This document shows positions 23,331-34,154 of a stretch of DNA of 64,000 bases, piece by piece. The stretch's first letter is position 1. Every line of letters starts with the position of its first letter. The stretch comes from Cycas panzhihuaensis. Lineage: Eukaryota > Cycadophyta. Both the position numbers and the translations under genes were made by a program. The notes under the pieces were generated by a model. It was not told where the DNA came from and did no database searches. It saw only the letters and a program-made list of their open reading frames with translations. The stretch covers positions 188,611,741-188,675,740 of the forward strand of contig CM041465.1 in assembly GCA_023213395.1 (NCBI GenBank). Reading direction: 5' to 3'.

Positions 23331-24450
23331 TAACCTTTTAGCCTAGAAGAAATAGGTTAAAAATCTCCTTATCATAGATGATTATTTGGCTTATGTTAAT
23401 GGTGACATACTTGTACCCAAACCTACTAAGGATCTAAATAATCCCATTATTAAAATAGCAACTAATCCAGTTTCCTTAGCCAGCTTTAAAGCTAAGGATA
23501 ATATAGTTGTATCATTCCTCCATTTGGTTATATAAGACTAAGTATATCAAAATATTGAAACTACCCAAACCTCCTATAATTCATGGAGCATTATTTATAC
23601 CATTTATGAGAGGAAGGATGATTATAGGTCTTTAACCTTGAAAGCATGCATATTTGGTATACCTTTTACTAGAACTATCAGAACCTACCTAATAGAAGTT
23701 AAAACAATAAGAAATCAACTCATCATCCTTGGTAAACCTCCCTTAAAATTTGTTCCATAGATTATAATTACTTTATATCTAGACTCTATGATATAGTTAT
23801 CAAAATAGACTTTAAAACTTTTAAGGGACTTTTACTTGGAGAGGAGAACATTCTCAATTACCAAGGAGTGACATCTACCTCTAACTCAACTCCTACATTT
23901 GTAGTTAAAAATTTAGAAGGGAATAAGCCACCTTCATGGCTAAATCAGTAGCTAAGTTATCTTAAAATCCTTGCTTAGTAGTTTTACAGCTTGAACATCT
24001 CATAGTAGCCAAGTTAATAGTTAACACATGAGCAACCATAATCTTAATGGGTTGGCACTTCCTCGTAATAGTCTCAAAAACCATAATAACCTTAACCACT
24101 AGGGAATCAGTAGTGTAGGTAAAATATCACCTACATGTATTATAGGGAAAATAGGCACCTTGTTGTTGACTATAGGAGAATAACCAAGGGGCAAAATCAT
24201 TTGGGCCTAACTTTCAATAAGGTAGCACTAGCTTTCAATAAAGGGGGCATAACTTTCAATAAGATGACCCTAGCTTTCAATAAGGTGGCCCTTATTTCCA
24301 ACAAGGGGGCCCTAGATTTCCATAAGGAGGACTAACTTTTCAATAACTAGGTACCAACAGAATTGTTATCAAAGGTAAAATTAGAACCAATGCTAATGAA
24401 ACAAGCAAAGGTTTTAACTAAGAACTCCAAGGAACAACCAAAATATATAA
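23331..24450 (+). pseudogene. Element H copia gag remnant
   Basis: Broken gag frames on the plus strand. The N-terminal part (about 23370-23535) reads LIIDDYLAYVNGDILVPKP and later SLASFKAKDNIVVSFL, typical of the gag helical region. The rest contains many stops. The C-terminal part includes a 7-residue tandem repeat, listed separately. The intended zinc knuckle is not recognisable. Confidence 0.65.
24207..24332 (+). repeat. In-frame 21 bp tandem repeat in H gag, six units
   Basis: Six contiguous 21 bp units encode heptapeptides of the form L-(T/A)-F-N-K-(V/G)-(A/G). Four of the six keep FNK. The unit length is a multiple of three, so the repeat was probably expanded while the gag frame was under selection. 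It lies where copia gag proteins often carry a Gly/Asn/Arg-rich tail. Confidence 0.85.
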
Positions 24451-24499
24451 TAAGAAAGTAATATGGTTAATTCTCAACCCTCTTCTCAAAACTTATTCT

Positions 24500-25269
24500 T
24501 TGCAACTTTGTTATCTCAACATGAGGACAATTCGTAGGTACTAAATTTAGGTGCCACATGCCATATGATAGGCACTAAAAACCTACTGGAGGAGACTTAC
24601 CCAATTAGAGCTCAAATTGTCACATTTGGAGAAAGTCTCATCTATGATGTGACCAAAATTGGAAGGGCTCCCATTAATTTAAAGGACTCTAAAATTTGGT
24701 AGTACATAAATAATATTTTCCTAGTTGTAAGCATAAAGATGAATTTTCTCTCTATCAGCTAAATTAATAAGTAAAACTTGGATGTCTTTTTAAGCCAATC
24801 CATTTACATAATCATAAACCATACTACTCGATAGCTTATTACAATGGAACATGAAGATAATGGCTTATATAATCTTAATGGGATTCCCCTACCTACTACT
24901 CCACCACAAGAATCATATTCTATGGTAAATAGAAACCACCTTATTGAAGACCCATCCCTTGACTAAGATTAAGGTGAATGCTCATATTCTAAAGAAAAAA
25001 TCACCTCTAATAGCACTAAGGACTAACTTTGGCATCAATACCTTGGTCACTTAAATATGTAGAGGTTAAATCTCATGTTTAGGCTATATATAGTGTCTGG
25101 ACTTCTAGTCATCAAGAGAAATAAATATATTTATAAGGCCTACTTAGTGGATAAACAACATAGAGAGTGATTCCTGTTAAAGAATATATGGAGAGCCTTA
25201 GAATCATTGGGATTGGTCTACTTAGATATTTGTAGGCCCATGTTAGTTCCTTCTCTCAATGGAAACTAT
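24500..25269 (+). pseudogene. Element H copia protease and integrase start, cut by element C
   Basis: Protease-region sequence around 24540-24760 reads GATCHMIGTKNLLEETYP and IRAQIVTFGESLIYDV. The pre-integrase domain at about 25030 reads HQYLGHLNM, with KAYLVDKQHRE after it. Integrase begins with LESLGLVYLDICRPM, where the DICRP Asp is the first catalytic residue, and stops abruptly at LVPSLNGNYW (25269). There the 3' LTR of minus-strand element C begins. The rest of H is not in the window, or was lost. There are several stops and frameshifts. Confidence 0.8.
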
Positions 25270-25738
25270 TGGAGAGAGAGTTATATTATTTTTTGCATTA
25301 CAATAAATCAAATAAAATGTATATATTATGTAAAGTTTAAACATTCATCATAATTATATCAAATAATACAGATAGTAGAATAAATCATCATAATAATACA
25401 ACATTTAATAGGTGGAAAAACCCCTTTAGTGGGGATGAAAAATACCACCTCCTAAAATAATATTAATAGTAGAAATACATTACAATGATGATTATGAGGA
25501 TCTCATCCTCCCTAACCTATGCCAGCCTAACCTTATGCATAGCCTCCGCCTCACTAGATAATCTTTGACCAACCTGAATAACTAACCAACAGACAAATAG
25601 ACTAACCTCCTAGAATCTAGAAGGAGATTTTTAAGGAAGAGAAAAGGTTCATTCAAATGAGTAATTTACCATTTCAATAAATTATATAATTAGGTATGAT
25701 GATATAATAATAATAAAATGGTTTTTACAAAGATAACA
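25270..25738 (-). repeat. Element C 3' LTR
   Basis: On the minus strand the repeat starts TGTTATCTTTGT at 25738 and ends CTCTCTCTCCA at 25270. A purine tract (AAAGGGGGATCT on the minus strand, about 25747-25758) precedes it. It begins exactly where the H integrase frame breaks. I could not find the matching 5' LTR, so both edges rest on the TG...CA ends, the purine tract and the breakpoint. Confidence 0.65.
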
Positions 25739-25779
25739 TTATTCTAAGATCCCCCTTTAATGTTATCTTTTGTACAATT

Positions 25780-28700
25780 GATGATATAGAAAAAGAAAGA
25801 AGAAGGGGAAGAAGAATTCAATATGTTGATCTCCCTTTGTTGAAGACTTCTTTAATATTCAATAATTCTCAAAGTTTAATAAACTTTGCTTCTTTCAAAG
25901 GCTTTGTAATAATATCTGCAAGTTGTAAATTTGTAAGACAATAAAATAGATTAATAGTATTATCATTAACAAGATTACGTATAAAATGTTGATGTAATTT
26001 TATGTGTTTAGTTCTAAAATGAGCAATAAGATTAGCAGTAATAGATATGGAACCTTAATTATCAACATTAATTTTAATAAAAGAGTTAAGAAGCAAACTA
26101 AGTTCACTTAACAAAGATTTAATCCAAAGTGCTTCTTTACTTACTTCGATAACTACTCTATATTTAGCTTTTATTGTGTATAAGGCCAATGCTTGTGTTT
26201 CTTGTTGGACCATGTGATAGGTGAGGAGTCAAGGAAGAAAATATAACTAGTAGTGGATTTTCTATCATTAGAGTCTCTTACCCAATCAAAGTCTATGTAT
26301 CCTGTCAATAGTTAATAATGCAAAAATTATATGTGAGACTATTATAAATTATACTTGCAAGATATCATAAAATTTATTTTTCTGCTTTCTAATGTGATTT
26401 ATAAGGTTTCTGCATATATCTAGAACTTAAAGCAACAACATAGGATATATCCAAGAGAGTATGCATTAAGTAAATCAAACTACCTATTAATTAACAATAT
26501 AAGGTAGGGTCACACAATGGAGAAGAATAATCAATTATTAATTTTATACCATATTATAGAGGTGTAGGAGCTAGCTTGACATTGTCCATATTAAATCTTT
26601 TTATTAGTTCAATAACATATTTTAGTTAAGAAATAGTGATTTTTAAATCTGATTGACAAATTTATAAACTTAGAAAGTGGTGTAACAGACCTAAGTCTAT
26701 CATCTCAAACTTATTCATTAGAATGGATTTTAACTAGAAAATATGAGAAAGCAAAGAACTAGTTATTATGATACCATCTACATAAAGAATTAAAATAGTG
26801 ATATTATTATCTAGACTTTGGAAATAGAGATTGGGATCACTAATACAATTAGTATATCCATTTTATAGAAGATAATCATCAATTTTAATATACCAAGCTT
26901 AAGGATCTTATTTTAGACTATATAAAGATTATTTTAATTGTAAACAAGATTAGGATTATCTATAAAACTAGGAAGTTATTTTATATAGATTTATTCTTTA
27001 AGGTCGCTATGTAGAAAGGCGCTTTTAACATCTATTTGATGAATCTATAAACCAAATTTTACTGTTAAAGCTATGATGGTTTTAATGGTGTTTATCTTAG
27101 CAATAGGGTAAAGGTTTCAGTATAGTCAATACTGTCAACTTGTGAAAAACCTTTAGCTACTAAATGAGCCTTATGTTTTTCAATAGCTACTTCTAAATTA
27201 AACTTAGTTTGATAGAGCCATTTACAATCTACCAAGTTTTTATTAGGATGTAAGGGGCCTAATCCTAAGTTAAATTCTTTTTTAGAGTGTCAACGTACAT
27301 TGCTTATTACCATATTAGATTAATACTTTATTGTTTAAATATTTTAGTGTTATCATTGGCTATAACTTTGGCCATTAGGGTAAAATTTACTTGAACATTT
27401 TACAGATGAGTTTTTCTAGTATCCAAAAGATTACTAGCATCAAAAAGAGTTTTCTGAGCCCAAATAGGTTGTTTACTATTATTAAGTGGTTATTTAGGAG
27501 AAGTAGACTAACTAGATGTAGATGAGGTTGAGGTAGTTAGTTCATTTCAGATTTAATTTTGGAATTGAGTAGATAATGAATTAATTGATCTGGGACCATC
27601 TTATTTTTTAGAGAGATCAACTAAGCATTAGTTAACAAGTTTTTAACTAGTAATTCAATATAAGAAGTGTTTGATAAAGAACCTTCTTTATCAAATACAA
27701 TATCATGCAAGATTAAAATTTTATGTGTGGTTGGGTATAGAAGTCTGTAAGCTATGTTTTCTTTGTTATAACTAATGAAGATATATTTAAAATGTTCAGG
27801 ATCAAATATTTATCATTTTTCTTTAGAAACATACCTCTAGGTAATGCTTCTAAATATTCTTAAATACTTAATAGAAGGTTTATGACTAGACCATTTCTAT
27901 TATGCCATAATATTCTATAGAGATTTGCATGGTAAGTAATTTAAAAGATAGTTGGAGAAAGCAATAACTTCTACCCATAACTTTAAGTCAAGACTTTTTG
28001 TATGTAACATGCATGTCATCATCCTAATAAGGGTATAATTTTTACATTTACCAACATTATTTTGTTGAGGAGTATATATTATATTTCATGTTTCTTACAC
28101 TAAGAAGTAAACTGATTGCTTACATATTCCTTAGTATTATCATATTTAAAGATTTTGATTTTAGAGTTGATTTAATTTTCAACTAGAGTTTTAAATTTAA
28201 CAAAAATATCAAATACTTGACTTCTTATTTTTAGCATATATACCCAATATTTTCTAGAGAAATCATCGATGAATGTAACAAAATATCTACTTCCAAAGTA
28301 TGAAGGTACTTGTAATGGACCCTAAATATCATAATGAATAAATTCAAGATGAACTTTTGATTGAAAAGTAGTGTCATTTAGAAAGGGGTCCATGTGTTGT
28401 TTACCTATGACACAGGCTTCACAAACACCATAGATAATCATGCTTACTCAAGTACTGGAGTTTGCCATAACTCATATGGAAAAATTGGGCATGCCAAAGC
28501 TTATTAACTAGGTTAGATTTTACTATAAAGGTACTAAAGGTTTTAGTTTTAGAATGTTGGAGATCTATTAAGTTGTAAAGACCTATTTTGTGATTGAAAG
28601 GTCTTGAGGTAATTGATTTGAATTTATTCAATGGTTGTTTAATGATAAACTTATTTTTCTAGAATTTGACAAAAAGGTCTTTTTGGCAAATTTGATAAAT

Positions 28701-28960
28701 TGAAAGAAGATTAGGTAACAAATCAAGAATGTAGAATACATCCTTGATTAAACCATCTTTGAAAGAAGCATCACCCATTCCTTTGACCTTAAGTTGAGAT
28801 CCACTCCTAAAAGAGATTTCTTCTTCATAGTTTAGATCAAACTGGTATGAAGTCAGGTATTCTTCATGTCTTGTCATATGATAGGAAGCACCAGAATCAA
28901 GAATCTACAAAGGTGGTTGAGTGGATGGAGCTAAGAAATCTAAAGTTATGGTAATTAAGG
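25780..28960 (-). pseudogene. Element C copia pol remnant
   Basis: Read leftwards: protease region (28659-28877, e.g. VFYILDLLPNLLSIYQ), pre-integrase (28419-28631, NKLWHAQFFHMSYGKLQYL) and integrase (28.4-27.9 kb, VTFIDDFSRKYWVYML). Reverse transcriptase follows at about 27.3-26.5 kb, with a VKS/A-FL motif near 27020. RNase H lies near 26.2 kb (AKYRVVIEVSKEALWIKSLL). The reverse transcriptase box reads LYVDGIIIT, so the second Asp of YVDD is Gly. Many stops are present. The family differs from D and from G/H. Gag continues at 28.96-29.214 kb and, across element B, at 43.516 kb. Confidence 0.8.
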
Positions 28961-29214
28961 ATTGATTTGGTTTATGGGATCAGGACTAGATCCCTTTAGA
29001 AGCTTTCCATGCTTCTAAGGTAATTATACTTCTAGAAATATCGATGTTGTGCCTCTTTTTATGATAATAGGCACAAGTAACAATATGATTAGAGTTAGCA
29101 GTGATAGTATTCTATTTTTGGAATGATTCTTTAGTGTTATTCTAATTTTTAGGTGGTCCATAATATTTGTTGTTTTGATTATGATTATTTATAAAAGATG
29201 AAGAAGAAGGACCT
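28961..29214 (-). pseudogene. Element C gag C-terminal part, interrupted by B
   Basis: Minus-strand frames contain a damaged zinc knuckle (CAYYHKKRH) and the linker SSSSFINNHNQNNKYYGPP. This reading is cut by the left end of element B. It resumes at 43521 after removal of B and one copy of the 5 bp duplication gacct. Confidence 0.75.
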
Positions 29215-31807
29215 TGGACGCGCTGCTACGGGATAACTACCTAACTGATAGGTGTGGGGGAGAGTGAGTGGTGAAATGATAGAAGGTGGAACCTAAAAGG
29301 TGAGTAACTATCACGCAGAGTTCCCCGTGCACCGGAGCGCAAGTTCAGGATCTGCAATGGAGTATGGCTACTATCAAGTGACCCTTCACCACTTTGAACA
29401 AGGGGTGAAGGTGTGTAGGGCAAACTTGGGTTGACCTGGAGGTAGGATCCTCCCACCCTTGGGTGGCGGAAGGGGAAGAGGACCTAATGGAGATAGGCCA
29501 AGAGTAAGCCTACACACCCTAGCCGCGTACGCGGGTGATGTGAGAAGCAAGGCACTTGTGTGGTTAAGGAGGGAGAAGGAAAGGTAGGGGAGAAGAGGGC
29601 TTCTAAAATCTTTCCTACGAACGATAAAGATACATGTAACAAGACAAACGAATCGCAAACAAGTACCAAACCAATTTTCCCCTTTTATCTTTCAATGTGC
29701 TAATTACTACAAGAAAAAATAAAAGGCGGAAAGGAGGTAGCAAATGGGGGCAAAACATGCACCTGGACCGAGGGCGTGCGTGATGAAGAAGCCTTCTCGA
29801 GGAGCACCCAACCACTCCGCGCGACGTACTGGATGCGAGATGTTGCGGCGGACGAAAGAGGGGCTTCCTTACCTTCCCCGGAAAATCACATGCGGTACCA
29901 AAGAAAGAAAGGAAGCACCAACTAATAAATGAAACAGCATAAAAACATAACGCATGCAAAGGTGCTTACCGATGCTTGAGGCCAACGGGCGATGTTCTCC
30001 GTGCTTCCCAAATACCTGTAAGCAATAGCGGTCTCTCTCTCTCTTCCCGAAGGAAGAACACTAACATGCAACATAAAACTCTAACAATATATGCCTAAAT
30101 AACATAAACGAGAATCTGAATATACATATGTTAGTGCTAATCCAACAACGAAAGTACCAAAAGAAAGAGACCAAGGTGAAAGTAGATGATTGGGTAAGCC
30201 TCGGAGTGGCCTACCTCCCACAAATGGTGCCCTAACCTCCCCTCAAGAGCCATGAGGCAGCGAGGAGAAAGTTAAGAGTAAGGGCTGGAAAACGGCAGCA
30301 AAAAAGGCAAGGAGAGGCACAAGGACACTCGCGGCTAATCGGGATGCTATGGGGAGTAAACCGGGTGACCGGGGAGGAAAGGTGAAGCAAAAACTAGCGG
30401 TTGGGACTTATGGGTGATGCCCAAACCTGAGCAAAAGGCCCCAAATCAGCATTGCAACTTGTGACAGCACTGGTTTGGGCAACCAAAGGGAGCCTTCAAA
30501 CCCTTGTTTGCAAGCCAAGGGCAGCACGGGGCGAGAGGGAGGCTTTGGAGGGCTTAGAGCCGCTTAGGGAGCGTGGAAGGTGGTACGGAATCCACCCAAC
30601 TCCTCTCCAAAACCTATGCTACCCCTCAACGCTGCTGCCTTGAACAACAAATGCAGGTAAGAAGCACAGAAAGAGTGGTATAGCAGTCCTCAAAAGGGAG
30701 GAAAACCAACTCTCAAGAAACAAGCAAGAGCAAACAAACTTAAGCATAAATATCACAAGAAAAACCAGTACAAAACAAGGAATACCTGGAAAGGAGAGGT
30801 AAGGGTTTTGCCTCAGCCAAAGAACAGTGAAGAGGGGCTGAGAAATCAGCCCAAATCTGAAGTAGGGCAGGTTTAAGACCCTACTACGGAGATATGATGG
30901 GAAACACCTGCACTTGGGGCACTTGCGGGCTGCCTGGGCAAAGATCAACTAGAAACCACTCCAAAGGGGCCCTCTCCAAGGCATTTGAGGGGCTGGGAGA
31001 ATGTCTCAGCCACGCCAAAGGAGAGCAGGGCGCTGAAGGAGGGACGCTGGTCCAGTAGCAGCAGACAGCAGAGAAGAGCAGAGCAGGATGATGTTTCCTT
31101 GAGAGCAATTCCAAAAGTGAGCAAAAGAAAAAATCCTTGAAAATGAGCCAAAAAGGGCTTAAGTACTCAAGCAAAACCCTAAAGCCTGCGATTAGGGCAC
31201 GGCTGGAAGAGAAATAAGGCGCGAGCCATGTGGCAGTTTCGCAATAAATGCGAAATTGGCATGGTGGATTTTTAAAAAGCACCTGAGACATTTGTCTGCA
31301 TTGTGAATTTCAAGATGGCGGATATTCCCGTGATCTGCGAAAAATCAAGCAGATGCACCTAAATAGAAGATGGGGCCCACCAGCCAGGCTAGGCTGGGGG
31401 CAAATGACCGAAAAGACTAATAGAAAGCTAGAACACTCACCCGGGAGCAAACAAGCCAACAAAACGGGTCTAAATGAGCAAAAATAGGGCTCCAGTGGGG
31501 TGGCAAGTTGACCAAATGATGATGAGTCATCACACGGGCAGAGGTGGCGCAAACCTAGTGGATCCTAGAGCGAGGAGGGCAAATGCGGGAAGTAATGTGG
31601 TTACCAGGGTGCCACACTCACTAAGAGTGTGCCCCTGCTATAGTCGTCATAGGCTAAAATAAGTGTGGACGACTACAAGGTCGCCCACAAAGTCATACAC
31701 ATGCAGATACACAAGCAAACATCTAGTAAAAGAAAGCGATGATAATGCGAGAGACATACCTGCACTTACCTGAGTTGGTGATTCCGTATCCATTCCCGGG
31801 GGAAACA
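29215..31807 (-). repeat. Element B 3' LTR (2593 bp)
   Basis: A direct copy of 40934-43515. It includes the TATA-like stretch cttaagtact (on plus) near 31158 and the short inverted repeat tttcgcaataaatgcgaaa near 31236-31254, upstream of that promoter on the minus strand. Most of its length is almost identical to the 5' LTR. Differences cluster in short GC-rich patches (for example 29321-29349). ORFs inside it have no recognisable product. Confidence 0.95.
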
Positions 31808-32204
31808 TCGCCCATTGGCGTGCAGAGCCTCGCCACTCGGAGCCCAGTGCGATGGCGAATCTTTGGCAACACAACCTGCCATGTACATGTGTATATAGAT
31901 ATATCAATCAAGATCACAACGAGGCAAGGGTCTTGGAGTGAGTGTCGTGGCGGGACGCGTGGATACGAAAGCGGTGGTGGAGACGACATAGGGGCTACCT
32001 ATGGGCCACCTGGAAACTGATTGGGAGAATGAGACAGGTGAGGGGGCTGCCCCCACCACAAGGAATGCAAAAGAACATGCATAGCTAAATAAAGAATAAA
32101 TAGTGGGTACCATAGTTTTACCTCATTAGTAACCCAGTCTCAGAGGTGCGAGCGGATCGCGAAGCAAAGTGACAGACGACCTGGGGCTTGGGCAACGGGA
32201 AGGC
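31808..32204 (-). other. Element B 3' untranslated region
   Basis: About 400 bases lie between the end of the additional RNase H and the 3' LTR. They align with 48546-48860 of element E. The bases abutting the LTR are not strongly purine-rich (GGGCGA in B, GAGGCG in E, on the minus strand), so the polypurine tract is weak or degraded. Nothing else is seen. Confidence 0.6.
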
Positions 32205-32690
32205 CAGGCAAACCTCAGGGACGGTCAGCAAGGAGGGAAATGCGGTGCTCAAGGATGAGGCGAACAAGACTATTTGCCTCAGCGTTGAGAGCCCGAGGGA
32301 TATGCTGGATATCAACAGAAGAAAAATGGGCCAGGAGAGATCTGGCAGCAGAAGCGAGAGTCCTCAAGTGAGGGCATCGCACCTGGTAAACCTGGGTGAG
32401 ATGAGACACCACAACTTAAGAGTCACAAAGCAAAATAATGGGTCCGTGATGGAAATGGAGGACATCGGTAAGGGCTTCGATAACAGCTGTATACTCAGCT
32501 TCGTTGTTGGTAGCCTCTGGGAGGAAGATCCCAGAGCGGAGGAGATCATGTCCAGAAGGGTCATGGAGAATCCACGCAGCGGCGAGAAGGTCAGATTACT
32601 GCGCTCGCCACAAGAAAGATGTAGGTAGACATAGGTGACACAAAATCTAAGCGGATGATGGGTGGTGAAAGCAACACTAAAAAACAAGCA
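32205..32690 (-). pseudogene. Element B additional (archaeal-type) RNase H
   Basis: One minus-strand frame reads AAAWILHDPSGHDLLRSGIF, then PEATNNEAEYTAVIEALTDV (catalytic Glu in the NNEAEY helix), then ILLCDS followed by one stop and VVVSHLTQVYQV. It ends with VDIQHIPRALNAEANSLVRL. This is the usual aRH layout: Glu helix, D-S-x-V-V strand, C-terminal H-x-P-R-x-x-N-x-x-A. The segment holding the first catalytic Asp is damaged (LSCGERSN where F has MDGGSRRN). A pyrimidine-rich acceptor-like site (gcttgttttttag on minus, about 32680) precedes it. It lies 1.5 kb 3' of integrase. Confidence 0.85.
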
Positions 32691-33144
32691 AAAGATGGCC
32701 GTGAAGGGTAGGAGGACCTAGCAATGAGGTTACCGAGGGCAAGAGCAAGCAACCCGATCACCAGCAGAGGGTGGTCGGAAGGAACGGCCTCCTGGGGCTC
32801 CAAAAGGTCGCTTCAGGAAGTGAAACATGCCCCCAGGCAGGGGAGGCATTCCCTTTGGGGACCCCAGGAGCGAGAAAGGGCCATGGAAACGAGTCCAGGG
32901 TGACGAAACAAGCCAAACGAGTATAAACTCGAAGCGCAAGGAGTAGCGTAAAGCAGTGCGAAGGGTCCTGGCAAAAGTGCGATAATGAGGCACCATAAAT
33001 GCCCTCACAAGGGTGGGTAAAAAGGGCATCGATAAATCACAATTGACGACAGGGCCAGAAGGCAAAGGTAATCAGGACAACGAGATGGTCCCGACGACTG
33101 ACGCGAGACCAAAAACAGAGGGAGTGCCCATTGGGGCCCCCGCC

Positions 33145-33151
33145 TATATAA
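33145..33151 (+). promoter_or_regulatory. TATA box of the antisense gene remnant in B
   Basis: GGGGCCCCCGCCTATATAAGG lies on the plus strand, opposite B gag-pol, and is followed by a conserved block containing ATGGATTCATTTTC. It matches E (49823-49829) and F (17207-17215, other strand). Confidence 0.7.
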
Positions 33152-33169
33152 GGAAAACAACGGGAAAAT

Positions 33170-33494
33170 GGATTCATTTTCACCGACCCTCGTACGAAAC
33201 CAGAGTCATTTCCTTACGCAGCAGAGCACCACCCAACTTCGGAGGCACGCAGAGGGAGAGCGGGATCGTATCCAGGCCAGATACGATCAGCTAGTAGCAT
33301 AGATGGTCTCGAGGTCGAGCCGGAGCAGGACATGGACCCACACGGCGGTGACGACCCCGAGACGACCTAGGGATGAGGAGAGCGAGGCAGGCAGCTCGCG
33401 GAGGCCCAGGAGGAGCCTCGGAGGCATGTGGTCCCTAGGAGAGGGATCACAGAGATCGGGAGATGGCACCCGTGAGTGGGGCCACAAAGAATAG
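33170..33494 (+). pseudogene. Element B antisense gene, internally deleted
   Basis: The first-exon block after the TATA box (about 33170-33250) is fused to the C-terminal coding end. Near 33255, compared with E, about 1.23 kb holding the introns and middle exons is missing. The retained end reads ERDRIQARYDQLVA, one stop, then MVSRSSRSRTWTHTAVTTPR and RRPRDEESEAGSSRRP, ending WGHKE at 33494. It is Arg/Ser-rich and looks disordered or nucleic-acid-binding. F has a recognisable counterpart of the end. The function is unknown. Confidence 0.6.
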
Positions 33495-34154
33495 GATATG
33501 TACATGTAGGTTTGACAGGAAAGCACGGCCTGTGGGGTCATATATAGGACCATATGATTATACCCCCCTGCAAGGACACCGGCTTCCCAAGATGTATGAT
33601 GTGACATGATCTTGGGTGTGTATATATATATGTGCATGGGGTGATTGGAACCCCATTCGGATATGAGATGCTGTGCATGATGTATCATATGGATGACATG
33701 TATGTTTATTTTTGTGTATTGTGAATGTTATGTTGTAGATGTTTTTATGTTATGGATATTCTGTTGTATGGACACACGTTTCCTCCCATGTATGACCACA
33801 CACCTAACAGGGGCACACACACATGCCATGAGCGGGATGACATAGAAGTGTGAGGTTAGGGAGCAGGGCGGCATACATGTCTACAGGAGAGCATAGCGGG
33901 ATATGCGAAGGAAACGACGGGCAGGGAAAGGGGCGACGATGCCCCCAAGCGTCTTCCTGATTGGGGGATGCCCAAGCAAGACGACACAAGGGTTCCCGAG
34001 AGAATACGGGAACTCAGGTTCCGTGGAAGGAACCGAAAAGAAGAAGAGGGGTCCATCTTAAACTACCACTCTACCCGTGGTTGGGAAGAATGGAAACAAC
34101 CTAAGATGGTAGTTTAGGCTCATTTCAGAGCAGGGCAAAGGGATCGCCGAGAGA
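33495..34154. other. B region between antisense gene end and integrase stop
   Basis: No gene is seen. A TG-rich, low-complexity stretch (33600-33780) with a TA-repeat (33620-33632) may be the 3' flank of the antisense gene. The same sequence follows the gene in E (51.4-52.0 kb). Confidence 0.5.

Noticed and set aside
29615-31907. Many ORFs of 60-135 codons within the B LTR (and equivalents in E)
   Set aside because: They overlap in several frames on both strands, are Ser/Leu/Pro-rich, match no family I know, and are broken differently between LTR copies. They look like chance frames in GC-richer sequence.
32918-32931. CGAGTATAAACTCG in B (and 49598-49611 in E), similar to the F repeat core
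   Set aside because: It is near-palindromic, and its orientation relative to the element is opposite to the F motif, so common ancestry with the F arrays is not supported.
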